Positions 53,005-63,084 of a DNA stretch of 64,000 bases are shown piece after piece. The notes below the pieces were generated by a model. That model had not been told where the DNA came from and ran no database searches. It was given only the letters and a program-made list of their open reading frames with translations. This DNA comes from Lachnospiraceae bacterium (lineage in GTDB: Bacteria > Bacillota > Clostridia > Lachnospirales > Lachnospiraceae), in the NCBI GenBank assembly GCA_910574185.1, contig CAJSZQ010000020.1:1-64000 (forward strand), given 5' to 3'. The position numbers and the translations under genes are program-made. Numbering within the stretch: position 1 is the first letter of the stretch; the number at the start of each line of letters is the position of its first letter.

Positions 53005-53736
53005 ATGAAACATAATTTGCAAATTTTATACGAAGATAAACATATCATTGTCTGCTTTAAACCTCATGGAATTGCTGTGCAGAGCCGAAAAGCCGGCGTC
53101 CCGGATTTGGAGCATATGGTTCTGAATCATATCGCCTCTTCCTCTCATCCGTCAGCCTCAAAGAAATACAGCAATCCTTACCTTGCCGTAATTCATCGAC
53201 TGGATCAGCCTGTGGCAGGTATTCTTGTCTTTGCCAAAACCAGAGAAGCCGCGAAGACTTTGAATCGGCAGCTTACCGCCGGAAGTTTCGGCAAGCGATA
53301 TCTTGCGCTGGTCGAAGGGATTCCAGCCCAGGAGCAGGGCTTCCTCACTGACTATATCACAAAAGACGGGCGCACCAATACTTCTCGTATCTGTGAAAAA
53401 AATACGGCAGACGCAAAAGAGGCAAGACTAAGCTACCGCGTCTTACCCGGCCAAAACGTCTCCTACAGCGAAATATTTCCACATTTCACTTCAAAAAGTG
53501 CAGAAAACATAGATTCCTGCACTCTCTTAGAAGTTACTTTAGACACCGGACGACATCACCAAATCCGCGTCCAGCTTGCACATATGAATTGTCCCATTAT
53601 TGGCGACACCAAGTACAACCCGCATGCCAAAGCCGCCTCCGGTTGGCAGACGCTCTGTCTCTGCGCATACAAGCTCTCCTTTTGCCATCCCGTCACCGGT
53701 AAAAACATGACCTTTTGCTCATTTAATCCTGAGTAA
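53005..53736 (+). CDS. RluA-family pseudouridine synthase
   Basis: 243 residues without an S4 domain. ILYEDKHIIVCFKPHGIAVQ is the first family block. The catalytic Asp67 is in VIHRLDQPVAGILVFAK. Later blocks are KRYLALVEG and LEVTLDTGRHHQIRVQLAHM with IIGDTKYN. It isomerises uridines in rRNA or tRNA; the target cannot be told from sequence. AGGAGG lies upstream. It stands alone, convergent with prs. Confidence 0.92.
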   Translation: MKHNLQILYEDKHIIVCFKPHGIAVQSRKAGVPDLEHMVLNHIASSSHPSASKKYSNPYLAVIHRLDQPVAGILVFAKTREAAKTLNRQLTAGSFGKRYLALVEGIPAQEQGFLTDYITKDGRTNTSRICEKNTADAKEARLSYRVLPGQNVSYSEIFPHFTSKSAENIDSCTLLEVTLDTGRHHQIRVQLAHMNCPIIGDTKYNPHAKAASGWQTLCLCAYKLSFCHPVTGKNMTFCSFNPE

Positions 53737-53814
53737 ACTTATACTCATCATACGCAAAACCAAGCATCCAACTGTCTATCCCGACAATGAATTTTTCTTT
53801 TCGTTTTATTTCCT

Positions 53815-55005
53815 CTAATGAGGAATCTCTTCGCCCCTCTTGTACATCTCCACAACATTCTGAATCCTGTCAGCAGGATTTAAAATACTGTTAATCGAGC
53901 TGTCGTGATTGAGCGTATCAATCATAAGCGCCACATATTTGCTCATATCACAGTTAATATAATACGGCCTGGAGAGAAGCTCAGAAGTCTGATAAATCAG
54001 ATTCGTCGTAAGAATACCATTAATCAGCCCCTCTTCATACGCTTTATCGAATTTGTCCATGCCGCTTGTAAATAATCCAAACGTTGCAGCAGCATAGATT
54101 CTTTTGGCTTTCCTCTGCTTCAACTGTCCGGCCACATCCAGAATGCTGTCGCCGGAGGAAATCATATCATCCAGTATAATTACATCTTTGCCCTCCACTT
54201 CAGAGCCTAAAAATTCATGCGCAATAATCGGATTACGGCCATTGACAATACGGCTGTAATCCCGTCTCTTATAGAACATTCCCATATCAAGATTCAGCAC
54301 GCTGGCAAGATAAATCGCCCGCTCCGTCGCGCCTTCGTCCGGACTGATTGCCATCATATGGTCACTGTCAATCTTTAAATCCTTTACCGTACTAAGAAGG
54401 CCCTTTACAAATTGGTATGTCGGACGCACCGTCTCAAATCCATGCAGCGGAATTGCATTCTGCACCCTCGGGTCATGCGCGTCAAAAGTAATGATATTAT
54501 CTACACCCATGCGAACCAGCTCCTGAAGCGCAATCGCACAATCCAGAGATTCCCTTCCCCTGCGGTTATGCTGACGGCTCTCATATAAGAATGGCATAAT
54601 CACATTAATCCGCCTTGCTTTCCCGCCAATCGCCGCGATAATGCGCTTTAAATTCTGAAAATGGTCGTCCGGCGACATATGATTCACATTCCCTGTCAGC
54701 GAATAAGTCAGACTGTAGTTGCATACATCAACCAATATATATATATCCATTCCTCTCACGGATTCATTGATAATACCTTTTGCCTCGCCGGAACCAAACC
54801 GCGGAACATCGGCCTTCACAAGATAAGAATCTTTCTCATAGCCGCCAAACGCAATATGATCTTTAAATTCTGAGCCATCCTCATGGCGCCATTTTACAAG
54901 ATAATCGTTGATTAGTTTCCCCATCCCCTGACACCCCTCAAGAGCGATAATCCCCAGGGAGCCTACCGGAATGTTATCAAGGTTACGTTCGTTACGACGC
55001 AGCAT
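53815..55005 (-). CDS. prs: Ribose-phosphate pyrophosphokinase
   Basis: 396 residues, longer than the usual 315, as I expect for Lachnospiraceae. It makes PRPP from ribose-5-phosphate and ATP. Motifs: MPFLYESRQHNRRGRESLDC (ATP/ribose site), TFDAHDPRVQNAIP, and the PRPP loop VIILDDMISSGDSILDVA, which reads SSGDS where standard enzymes have DTAGT. The N-terminal 60 residues and some insertions account for the length. It feeds hpt and nucleotide synthesis. Confidence 0.9.
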   Translation of the reverse strand: MLRRNERNLDNIPVGSLGIIALEGCQGMGKLINDYLVKWRHEDGSEFKDHIAFGGYEKDSYLVKADVPRFGSGEAKGIINESVRGMDIYILVDVCNYSLTYSLTGNVNHMSPDDHFQNLKRIIAAIGGKARRINVIMPFLYESRQHNRRGRESLDCAIALQELVRMGVDNIITFDAHDPRVQNAIPLHGFETVRPTYQFVKGLLSTVKDLKIDSDHMMAISPDEGATERAIYLASVLNLDMGMFYKRRDYSRIVNGRNPIIAHEFLGSEVEGKDVIILDDMISSGDSILDVAGQLKQRKAKRIYAAATFGLFTSGMDKFDKAYEEGLINGILTTNLIYQTSELLSRPYYINCDMSKYVALMIDTLNHDSSINSILNPADRIQNVVEMYKRGEEIPH

Positions 55006-55025
55006 AGTAATTGTACCTCCTAAAA

Positions 55026-56015
55026 TTATAATCTTCCCATCAGTTTCTTTTGAATCCGTATATCATCACCGGTCATTCTCAGAACGGTATACGCACTGGT
55101 AATACGGGAAAATACCCGTTCTGAATATGTCGTATTTAGGTCCTCCGGCGAAAGATTCGTAGATATTATTGTCGATTTCTTCCGCAGAAGTCTTTCATTC
55201 AGACATACGAACAACTCCGAAATTGTAAATGTATTAGGAACCTCCGTCCCCAAATCATCAATAATCAGTAAATCACAATCATAGATATGTTCATAATCAA
55301 GCTCTGCCGACTCGTCTTTATGAAACTGCTTCTTCGCAAATATATCAAATAACTGAGACACGGAAAAATAAATCACCGAAAATGTCTGCTCCAGAATCTC
55401 CTTCGCAATGCAGTGAGACAAAAAAGTCTTGCCAACTCCTGTATCTCCATAAAGCAGCAGGTTACGAAACTCCTTTCCAAAATCTTCCGCAAACTTCCTA
55501 CAGGTTCTCACAGCCGTCTCCATAGCTTCTCGCGAGGTTCTTCCCGTAAGAGGATCTTTGTGGTTCTCTGAATAATATTCCATAGAAAGCGTACCAAAAT
55601 TCTCCCTCTCCAGTACCTCCTGCAAATTTGACTGGGTATATAAGAAATCTATAATTGCCTTCTTAAAACAATGACATTTGCTCTCGCCTGCATATCCTGT
55701 GTCCCTGCAATCCGGACAGCTATAGGAAAGCTCCAGATAATCCTTCGGATATCCCGCCTGCTCAAGCAGAAGCCTTTTTTCCTCAAAAAGAAGATGGAGG
55801 TCGTTTCTTAACATAGTCAAAGCAGCGCTATCTCCATCTAATAATTTATGCGCCTGACGCACACTAAGTTCAGAGATAGAATGATCCAGAGTCCGAAGCC
55901 TCGGAATCTCCTGATAAACTTCCTCAAAACGTGCGCGCAGACGGGCTTCATTATTTAATTGTCGTTTCTCATATATGCGCATGAAATAATCATACTGAGA
56001 GTTGGTAAGCGCCAC
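55026..56015 (-). CDS. DnaC/DnaI-like helicase loader ATPase
   Basis: 329 residues from a GTG at 56015 (GGAGG six bases upstream). The N-terminal part is helical and carries a zinc-type cluster CPDCRDTGYAGESKCHC (about 114-130), as in DnaI. The AAA+ domain has Walker A LYGDTGVGKTFLS (about 195) and Walker B CDLLIIDDLGTE. It probably loads the replicative helicase with the DnaD-like protein encoded 11 bases upstream. Confidence 0.9.
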   Translation of the reverse strand: MALTNSQYDYFMRIYEKRQLNNEARLRARFEEVYQEIPRLRTLDHSISELSVRQAHKLLDGDSAALTMLRNDLHLLFEEKRLLLEQAGYPKDYLELSYSCPDCRDTGYAGESKCHCFKKAIIDFLYTQSNLQEVLERENFGTLSMEYYSENHKDPLTGRTSREAMETAVRTCRKFAEDFGKEFRNLLLYGDTGVGKTFLSHCIAKEILEQTFSVIYFSVSQLFDIFAKKQFHKDESAELDYEHIYDCDLLIIDDLGTEVPNTFTISELFVCLNERLLRKKSTIISTNLSPEDLNTTYSERVFSRITSAYTVLRMTGDDIRIQKKLMGRL

Positions 56016-56026
56016 GGGAACCTCCT

Positions 56027-57154
56027 TTATTGTGTCTCAATTAATTTTCTCGTTAGTTCATCCATATCCGGATACTTACGGCCCTCAAAATTGTTAAATT
56101 TATTCCGGACCGTTCTCGCCGCTCCTGTCACCGCCGTCTTTTTCGTTTCACTATTCTGCAAGCGAAGCAAATCCAAGGCTTTCACATCAGCCAGCGTCTT
56201 CACACCCTTGTCCTTCCAATTCTTAAGAATCGTTTCCGTATAGACAAAGCTTGGCTGATGAGTCATCTTCATGGTACGGTCGCAAGCCTCCACAATCAAA
56301 TCCGAAGAAAATCCATACTCCTCATTCCATCGCCGGATATACTTCATCTCGGACGCAGCCGGAGCTCGTCCTTTAATTCCATAAGCATTCAGCACGATAT
56401 AGCTGTCCTTACTGTACTGGCTTGATGCCATCTTAGCCTCTTCTACCGTCTTAATCTTCTCATCCGCCCATGAAAGAGCTACCTTCCTTATGTAATGAAT
56501 ACTCTTATGTCCATTCTCCACACAATACTCAATCAAATATTCAATCAAATCGGCAGACATCTCTAAGTCATCATAAAAATAAACGATAGCCTCAGATTCT
56601 GTCTTTGTCAAAGTCTTTCCAAGATACTGCTCGGTTACATGAATCACTTCGCCAAAATCCTTACGATTCCTCTGGCTGGGCGGAATCTGAACAGTTTTCT
56701 TATTCCTATTGCCGGAAACAGCAATTCCTACAGCGCTCCCACTATCAGAAATAGCCGTTCCTCGATTCCCGTTTCCGGAAAGCAGCGTCCCCTCACGAAT
56801 CCCACTGTCAGAACCATCCGTCCTCACACAAGTCCCGTTGTCAGAATGATTCTCTGTCTCCGCCCCCGTCTCCTTAGAAATATCCTGAAGCTCCTGCGTC
56901 ACCTGTCCATAATCAACCAGTCCTTGCTTCTTCCAGTAATTCAGCGCGCGAGTTACATCCTTCTCCGTACATTCCAGAAGGTCGGCAATTCCGGAAACCG
57001 TAAGTTCCATGGACGGGTCTCCCATATACCGCAGAAGCAGCAGATAAACCTTCACATATTCTCCATTGGCCTTCGGCATATATTCGTCTATAAATTCATT
57101 CTCCAGCAGGGTTGTATTCCCCCGAACATAATTTGTTAAAGTCAATTTTGTCAT
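56027..57154 (-). CDS. DnaD-domain replication protein
   Basis: 375 residues. An N-terminal winged helix (about 30-90: YVKVYLLLLRYMGDPSMELT, ADLLECTEKDVTRALNYWKK) is followed by a Ser/Gly/Asn-rich low-complexity linker (about 95-160). Two DnaB2/DnaD domains come next (about 165-245 and 255-330, with YGIKGRAPAASEMKYIRRWN). The linker has SGNGNRG/SGNRNKK-like repeats. DnaD acts in primosome assembly; it is coupled to the helicase-loader gene. Confidence 0.88.
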   Translation of the reverse strand: MTKLTLTNYVRGNTTLLENEFIDEYMPKANGEYVKVYLLLLRYMGDPSMELTVSGIADLLECTEKDVTRALNYWKKQGLVDYGQVTQELQDISKETGAETENHSDNGTCVRTDGSDSGIREGTLLSGNGNRGTAISDSGSAVGIAVSGNRNKKTVQIPPSQRNRKDFGEVIHVTEQYLGKTLTKTESEAIVYFYDDLEMSADLIEYLIEYCVENGHKSIHYIRKVALSWADEKIKTVEEAKMASSQYSKDSYIVLNAYGIKGRAPAASEMKYIRRWNEEYGFSSDLIVEACDRTMKMTHQPSFVYTETILKNWKDKGVKTLADVKALDLLRLQNSETKKTAVTGAARTVRNKFNNFEGRKYPDMDELTRKLIETQ

Positions 57155-57274
57155 GTCCCATCCGTCCTTGCCTGTTCTTTGTTAGCATAGAACATTATAG
57201 CATTGCAGCAAGGCGCAAAAAAGAATTTTTTTTGTGAAATCCAAGTTTTTTTGTTGATAAATTCATGTTGAAAA

Positions 57275-57283
57275 TGTGGATAA
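57275..57283 (-). other. Single perfect DnaA-box sequence
   Basis: TGTGGATAA (TTATCCACA on the minus strand) lies right after the murC stop in an AT-rich gap before dnaD. One box is not an origin; it might regulate dnaD or be chance. Confidence 0.35.
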
Positions 57284-58663
57284 CTATTCCTGCAATAAAC
57301 TTTCTCCAATATTTACAACATCTCCAGCCCCCATAGTTATCAACACATCCCCTTTTCTGCAATTTTCAAGCAGGAATTTCTCAATTTCGTCAAAAGAAGA
57401 CAGATAATATGCATCGCATCCCCTGGCCTTCAGTGCTTCTGCAATCTGCTCAGAAGATACTCCAAGCGTGTCGGTCTCTCTGGCCGCATAAATATCTGCA
57501 AGCACAATATGCTCTGTGTCAGAAAGCGCATCCACAAACTCGTCAAACAAAGCCTTCGTTCTGGTATAGGTATGAGGCTGGAACACACACCATACCTCCT
57601 TGTGGGGATAATTCTTAACGGCTGCAAGCGTTGCTCTTATCTCTGTAGGATGATGCGCATAATCATCAATAATTGTAAATCCCTTCCTCTCGCCTTTGTA
57701 CTCAAACCGGCGGTTCGTTCCTTCAAATTCAGCCAGCCCATTCTGCATAGATGCAAACGAAATCCCCAAAACATCTGCAGTTACTATTGCAGAAAGCGCA
57801 TTCAGTACGTTGTGGTCCCCTGTCACAGACAGACGAACGCGTCCCAAAACCTGACCTCTCTTCACAACGTCAAAGGACGCGTCCCCTTTCTCATCATAAG
57901 AAAGCCGCTCTGCAAAGTAATCCGCCGAAGGAGTCGCCCCAAATGTAACCACCCGACATGGTAGTCCTTCTGTAATCTCCCTCAATCCTTCAATAGCCTC
58001 ATTGATTACAAGCGTCCCATCCGCCGGAAGAAGTTCTGCGAATCTGCGGAATGATCGCCTGATATCCTGCAAATCCTTGAAAAAATCCAGATGGTCTGCA
58101 TCAATATTTAAAATAACTGCTGTCTTTGGAAAGAAGTGCAGAAAACTATTGGTATATTCACAGGCTTCCGTCAGAAATACTTCTGAACCTCCTACCCGGA
58201 TATTTCCCCCGATTACCTTCAAAATACCTCCCACAGATATCGTCGGGTCCTGTCCGTCAGCAAGCAGTATATGGGAAAGCATAGACGTTGTAGTCGTCTT
58301 TCCATGAGTACCGGAAACAGCCACCGGCATATCATAATTCGTCATCATCTGTCCTAAGAACTCCGCTCTGCTCAGCATGGGAAGTCCCTGCCGCTTTGCC
58401 TCTCTGTATTCTTCATTATCTTCATGAATTGCAGCCGTATAAACCACAACGTCAATTCCTTCTATTATATTAGATGCCTTCTGCCCATAAAATACTGACG
58501 CTCCAATCTCCTCCAAATGTCTTGTCAGCGCCGATTCTTTCGCATCGGAACCCGATACGGTAAAGTTCTCCTTCAACAGAATCTCGGCAAGCCCGCTCAT
58601 ACTGATGCCGCCGATACCGATAAAATGTACGTGGATTGGCTGGTCAAAATTTATTTTATACAT
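57284..58663 (-). CDS. murC: UDP-N-acetylmuramate--L-alanine ligase
   Basis: 459 residues. HFIGIGGISMSGLAEIL (UDP-binding), the ATP loop VSGTHGKTTTTSML (about 107-120), and the ligase C-terminal domain with DDYAHHPTEIRATLAAV and FQPHTYTRT. It adds L-alanine to UDP-MurNAc in the first amino-acid step of peptidoglycan synthesis. It is divergent from glgC. Confidence 0.96.
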   Translation of the reverse strand: MYKINFDQPIHVHFIGIGGISMSGLAEILLKENFTVSGSDAKESALTRHLEEIGASVFYGQKASNIIEGIDVVVYTAAIHEDNEEYREAKRQGLPMLSRAEFLGQMMTNYDMPVAVSGTHGKTTTTSMLSHILLADGQDPTISVGGILKVIGGNIRVGGSEVFLTEACEYTNSFLHFFPKTAVILNIDADHLDFFKDLQDIRRSFRRFAELLPADGTLVINEAIEGLREITEGLPCRVVTFGATPSADYFAERLSYDEKGDASFDVVKRGQVLGRVRLSVTGDHNVLNALSAIVTADVLGISFASMQNGLAEFEGTNRRFEYKGERKGFTIIDDYAHHPTEIRATLAAVKNYPHKEVWCVFQPHTYTRTKALFDEFVDALSDTEHIVLADIYAARETDTLGVSSEQIAEALKARGCDAYYLSSFDEIEKFLLENCRKGDVLITMGAGDVVNIGESLLQE

Positions 58664-58881
58664 ACAACAATACCTTTCTCATATTTTCATTAAGCCGTCA
58701 TATTATCTGTTACCTTTTTATATTATTATAAACATATATGTAATAAAATCCAAGCTGAATTTTTATCTTTATGATTTATGGTTCATTCCACAGTCTTTTT
58801 CTTTACAAATATTTCTTTATCATATCTTTGTATATTTTTAACAAATTTTTCATATTTTTTTTATTTTTTTTATTAAAAATA

Positions 58882-58910
58882 TTCACATCAAAAAAGAGGT
58901 GTGGTATACT
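58882..58910 (+). promoter_or_regulatory. Sigma-A promoter of glgC-glgD
   Basis: TTCACA (58882-58887), a 17-base spacer and TATACT (58905-58910), 34 bases before the glgC start codon; GGGGTGA is the ribosome binding site. The rest of the gap to murC (58664-58881) is very AT-rich and shows nothing else clear. Confidence 0.8.
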
Positions 58911-58944
58911 TTACATATAATTATAGCAGAAACGGGGTGACATC

Positions 58945-60219
58945 ATGATTAGAAAAAAAATGATAGCAATGCTGCTTGCCGGAGGACAGGGCAGCCGTCT
59001 GGGCGTGCTGACCGACAAATCCGCCAAGCCTGCCGTTGCTTTTGGAGGCAAGTATAGAATCATCGATTTTCCGCTCAGCAACTGTATTAATTCAGGCGTG
59101 GATACGGTTGGAGTACTGACGCAATATCAGCCGCTCAGACTGAACACCCATATCGGAATCGGTATTCCCTGGGATTTGGACCGCAACATTGGCGGCGTAT
59201 CAATCCTGCCGCCATATGAGAAGTTGAGAAACAGCGAATGGTATACCGGAACAGCTAACGCCATTTACCAGAATATGGAATATATGGAGAATTACCATCC
59301 AGAGTATGTGTTGATTCTCTCAGGAGACCATATTTATAAGATGGACTATGAGATTATGCTGGATTTCCATAAGGCCAATCAGGCGGATATCACAATTGCC
59401 GCCATGCCGGTGCCCATGGAAGAAGCCAGCCGTTTTGGCATTGTAGTGACAGAAGATGGCGGACGAATTTTAGAATTCCAGGAGAAACCGTTGAATCCAA
59501 AAAGTAATCTGGCATCCATGGGAATTTACATTTTCAGTTGGCCGGTACTTCGCGACGCGCTTTTAAAATTAAATGTTGTTCCGGGATGTGATTTCGGAAA
59601 GCACATTATCCCTCACTGCCATGGACAAGGCAAACGCCTATTTGCATACGAATACAACGGATACTGGAAAGATGTGGGAACACTAAGCTCCTACTGGCAG
59701 GCCAACATGGAACTGATTGATATTGTTCCTGAATTTAATCTATATGAAGAATACTGGAAAATTTATACGAACAGCAGCCTGCTCCCGCCTCAGTATGTTG
59801 CAGATGGAGCCGTAATTAATCGAAGTATCATCTGCAACGGTTCAGAAATTTACGGACAGGTTCATAACTGCATTATCGGTTCCGGCGTAATAATTGAAAA
59901 GGGCGCCACAGTGCGAGATTCTATCATTATGAAGGATGTCACAATTGGAGAGGGCTGTATTATTGACAAGGCAATCATTGCAGAAGGCGTGGAAATCGGC
60001 AGTCACGCAACCCTTGGCATCGGCGCTGAAGTTCCCAACCGAATGAAACCAGATATATACAACTTTGGATTGGTAACCATCGGCGAAAACTCTGTCATAC
60101 CGTCAGGCGTTCAGATTGGCAAGAATACCGCCGTCAGCGGCATCACCCGCCAGGAAGACTATCCGGACGGAAGACTGGTAAGCGGCGAGACTTTAATAAA
60201 GGCAGGTGAACGGATATGA
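58945..60219 (+). CDS. glgC: Glucose-1-phosphate adenylyltransferase, catalytic subunit
   Basis: 424 residues. The nucleotide-binding start [20 protein letters not shown], then [30 protein letters not shown] (catalytic Asp), FQEKP and a C-terminal left-handed beta-helix (about 300-400). It makes ADP-glucose for glycogen. Its stop overlaps the glgD start by four bases (ATGA). Confidence 0.96.
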   Translation: MIRKKMIAMLLAGGQGSRLGVLTDKSAKPAVAFGGKYRIIDFPLSNCINSGVDTVGVLTQYQPLRLNTHIGIGIPWDLDRNIGGVSILPPYEKLRNSEWYTGTANAIYQNMEYMENYHPEYVLILSGDHIYKMDYEIMLDFHKANQADITIAAMPVPMEEASRFGIVVTEDGGRILEFQEKPLNPKSNLASMGIYIFSWPVLRDALLKLNVVPGCDFGKHIIPHCHGQGKRLFAYEYNGYWKDVGTLSSYWQANMELIDIVPEFNLYEEYWKIYTNSSLLPPQYVADGAVINRSIICNGSEIYGQVHNCIIGSGVIIEKGATVRDSIIMKDVTIGEGCIIDKAIIAEGVEIGSHATLGIGAEVPNRMKPDIYNFGLVTIGENSVIPSGVQIGKNTAVSGITRQEDYPDGRLVSGETLIKAGERI

Positions 60220-61316
60220 AAGCAGCAGGAATTATTCTGGCCGGAGGCAACAATCATCGACTGAAGGAACTCACCAACAAGCGCGCCGTAGCGGCTATGC
60301 CCATTGCAGGGAGCTACCGGGCAATTGACTTTGCACTCAGCAACATGTCCAATTCTCACATCAGACAGGTAGCTGTACTGACCCAGTACAATTCCCGTTC
60401 CCTAAACGAGCATCTCAATTCTTCCAAGTGGTGGGATTTCGGAAGAAAGAACGGTGGATTATATGTATTTACACCAACGATTACGAAGGAAAACGGAGAC
60501 TGGTATCGCGGAACTGCAGACGCCATATATCAAAATATAGATTTCCTGAAAAAGTGCAATGAGACATACATGATCATCACTTCGGCGGACGCAGTATATA
60601 AGCTGGATTATCACCAAGTGCTTAACTACCACATTTCCAAAGACGCTGATATTACCATCGTATGCACCGAGCTGAATCCCCTTGAGGACGTCAGCCGTTT
60701 TGGAACCTTGAAGATGAATGAAGATATGAGAGTGCAGGAATTTGAAGAGAAACCGATGATTGCAACCTCAAGTACTATTTCCACCGGCATATACGTAATT
60801 AAGAGGCTTGACCTCATCGAATTGGTTGAACGCTGCGCGGAAGAAGGAAGATTTGATTTTGTAACCGATATTCTGATCAGATATAAGAATCTGAAAAAAA
60901 TATATGGTTATAAGATAAATAGCTATTGGAGCAACATTGCAACGGTTGATGCGTATTACCGGACAAATATGGATTTTTTGAAACCAGACGTAAGAAGATA
61001 TTTCTTTAAAGAATTTCCAAGTATTTATTCCAAGGTCAGCGATTTGCCGCCGGCAAAGTATAATCCCGGGTCAGTAATCAAGAACAGCCTTGTGGCAAGC
61101 GGATGTATAATTAACGGAACTGTGGAAAATTCTGTCTTATTTAAAAAAGTATTTGTAGGTAATAATTGTGTAATTAAAAACTCAATCATCCTAAACGATG
61201 TTTATTTGGGCGATAACACATATATTGAAAACTGTATTGTGGAAAGCAAAGATACAATTCGTGCAAATACCCGTCATGTTGGAGAAAATGCTGTGAAGAT
61301 AGTAGCACAAAAGTAA
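60216..61316 (+). CDS. glgD: Glucose-1-phosphate adenylyltransferase, GlgD subunit
   Basis: 366 residues, shorter than GlgC. The fold is kept, but the nucleotide loop is [20 protein letters not shown] instead of GGxGxRL, and the catalytic stretch reads [12 protein letters not shown] instead of [10 protein letters not shown]. This is usual for the regulatory GlgD subunit in Firmicutes, which stimulates GlgC. The beta-helix is shortened. Confidence 0.95.
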   Translation: MKAAGIILAGGNNHRLKELTNKRAVAAMPIAGSYRAIDFALSNMSNSHIRQVAVLTQYNSRSLNEHLNSSKWWDFGRKNGGLYVFTPTITKENGDWYRGTADAIYQNIDFLKKCNETYMIITSADAVYKLDYHQVLNYHISKDADITIVCTELNPLEDVSRFGTLKMNEDMRVQEFEEKPMIATSSTISTGIYVIKRLDLIELVERCAEEGRFDFVTDILIRYKNLKKIYGYKINSYWSNIATVDAYYRTNMDFLKPDVRRYFFKEFPSIYSKVSDLPPAKYNPGSVIKNSLVASGCIINGTVENSVLFKKVFVGNNCVIKNSIILNDVYLGDNTYIENCIVESKDTIRANTRHVGENAVKIVAQK

Positions 61317-61363
61317 GACTGGTACGCAAAACGCACTGGTCCCAGGAAAGGAGCTGGAACGCG

Positions 61364-61636
61364 ATGCAGGTTACAGATGTACGTGTACGCAAAGTAGCAA
61401 AAGAAGGAAAACTGAAAGCGGTTGTATCAATTACAATGGATGATGAGTTTGTAGTACATGATATCAAAGTTATTGAAGGAGAAAAAGGTCTTTTTATCGC
61501 TATGCCAAGCAAGAAGACTGCAACTGGAGAATACCGGGACGTTGCACACCCTATTAACTCCAGTACAAGAGACCGCATTCAAGATATAATTCTTGACAAA
61601 TTTAGAGAAGCCATGCAAGAACCAGACGAGGAATAG
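61364..61636 (+). CDS. spoVG: SpoVG septation/RNA-binding regulator
   Basis: 90 residues: [40 protein letters not shown] and [20 protein letters not shown] are characteristic. SpoVG affects asymmetric septation in sporulation and binds nucleic acids in several Firmicutes. AAAGGAGC lies upstream. It probably has its own terminator at 61686. Confidence 0.96.
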   Translation: MQVTDVRVRKVAKEGKLKAVVSITMDDEFVVHDIKVIEGEKGLFIAMPSKKTATGEYRDVAHPINSSTRDRIQDIILDKFREAMQEPDEE

Positions 61637-61685
61637 GTTACTCTTTTACTGTAGAATCAAGCTTATAACCGGGATAAAAATCACA

Positions 61686-61712
61686 GAGCCGCACCAGTCA
61701 TTGGTACGGCTC
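61686..61712. terminator. Bidirectional terminator between spoVG and the MATE gene
   Basis: GAGCCGCACC-AGTCATT-GGTACGGCTC, a 10-bp stem with one G-U, followed by ATTGTT on the plus strand; convergent genes on both sides. Confidence 0.7.
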
Positions 61713-61716
61713 ATTG

Positions 61717-63084
61717 TTATGTCTCTTCAAATAAATTATCCCTTGTAATATTCTTCAGCCATTTTCCACTGCGATATCTCCGAATCACCGCCGGCCACTT
61801 GGCAAATTCATCGGTACACAGCAGAAAATACACCCACATCACCGGAAGCTTTAACACAAATGCGGCAAAGAATCCCAAAGGCACCGCGTAGCACCACATC
61901 GTAATTCCGTCGCAGATACAGCCAAACCTGCTGTCGCCTCCCGCCCGAAAAATCCCGACAATCAGCGTGGTATTTACTGCAATCCCAATCACGTAATAGC
62001 TGTTGATTATGAGCATCACTCTCAGATACTCCATAGCCGTCTCCGATAAATCCGCAAACCGCATCACAAACGGCGTAATGGCAAGCACCACCAGTCCGCC
62101 CACAATGCCGGTCAAAATCGTCAGTTTTATGACCCAGGAGGTATAGTCCTTTGCCTTCTCAATCTTATTCTCTCCAAGTACATTACCAACCAGGATCCCC
62201 CCTGCGCTTGCCACGCCAAAACAGAATACGGTTCCGAAATTCCGCACCACTGTAACCAGAGAATTGGCCGCCACCGCATCGGTTCCCAAATGTCCCAGAA
62301 TAACCGAATACATGGAAAACGCAGCGCCCCAGAGCACATCATTCAAAAGCGCCGGAACCGCAAGCTTGACAAAATCCCCAAAGAGAAGCTTATTTCGGAG
62401 CAGCATATATGCCGGATTCAGCTTAATCTCCTTCGTTCTCCCTGATACAATAATACAGGCAGCAAGCTCCGCCAACCGGGAAACCGACGTCGCGATTGCC
62501 ACGCCTGCAACTCCCAGCTTCGGCGCGCCAAACAATCCGAAAATAAATACTGCATTCAGAATAATATTCAGCGAAAAGGCCAATACGTTCATCGACATCG
62601 TTACTACCGCTTTTCCCACACTTCTCAATATTGACAGGTAAACCTCTATGACTCCCCAGCAAAGATATGCAACGCTAACAATCCGCAGATATTCCGCACC
62701 AAGCCGAATTAGTTCCGCATCCTCGGTAAACAGTTTCATCATCAGCTCAGGAATCGTAACAGCCGCCCCGGCAAATAAGATAGATGCCGTTAAAGAAATC
62801 CGCATTGCGATTCCTTCCACTGCCCGAATCGGCTCCCATTCCCCTTTCCCAAAATACTGTGCGCACAGAATACTTGCGCCGGTACCCAGACCGTAAAAAA
62901 ACATAAACAACATCTGTGCATACTGTGCGGCAAGCGAAACAGCAGAAATCGCCGACTGTCCCACATAGTTAAGCATCACGACATCCGCCGAATTTACTGC
63001 GGCGCTGAGCAGGTTCTGAATGACAATTGGTATAAACAGCGTTCCAATCTGTCTATAAAACTGTTTTTGCATAATGTATCCCAT
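61717..63084 (-). CDS. MATE-family efflux transporter
   Basis: 455 residues (or 451 from the ATG at 63072) with twelve membrane helices in two similar halves. FYRQIGTLFIPIVIQNLLSA, MLNYVGQSAISAVSLAAQYA and LGTGASILCAQYFGKGEW in the first half and AVAANSLVTVVRNFG plus SAGGILVGNVLGENKIEKAK in the second mark the family. It exports cationic drugs or metabolites with Na+ or H+. Its start overlaps the end of the upstream ATPase gene. Confidence 0.92.
   Translation of the reverse strand: MGYIMQKQFYRQIGTLFIPIVIQNLLSAAVNSADVVMLNYVGQSAISAVSLAAQYAQMLFMFFYGLGTGASILCAQYFGKGEWEPIRAVEGIAMRISLTASILFAGAAVTIPELMMKLFTEDAELIRLGAEYLRIVSVAYLCWGVIEVYLSILRSVGKAVVTMSMNVLAFSLNIILNAVFIFGLFGAPKLGVAGVAIATSVSRLAELAACIIVSGRTKEIKLNPAYMLLRNKLLFGDFVKLAVPALLNDVLWGAAFSMYSVILGHLGTDAVAANSLVTVVRNFGTVFCFGVASAGGILVGNVLGENKIEKAKDYTSWVIKLTILTGIVGGLVVLAITPFVMRFADLSETAMEYLRVMLIINSYYVIGIAVNTTLIVGIFRAGGDSRFGCICDGITMWCYAVPLGFFAAFVLKLPVMWVYFLLCTDEFAKWPAVIRRYRSGKWLKNITRDNLFEET

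Noticed and set aside
57155-57290. Replication origin near dnaD
   Set aside because: Only one DnaA box, no dnaA/dnaN genes and no box cluster.
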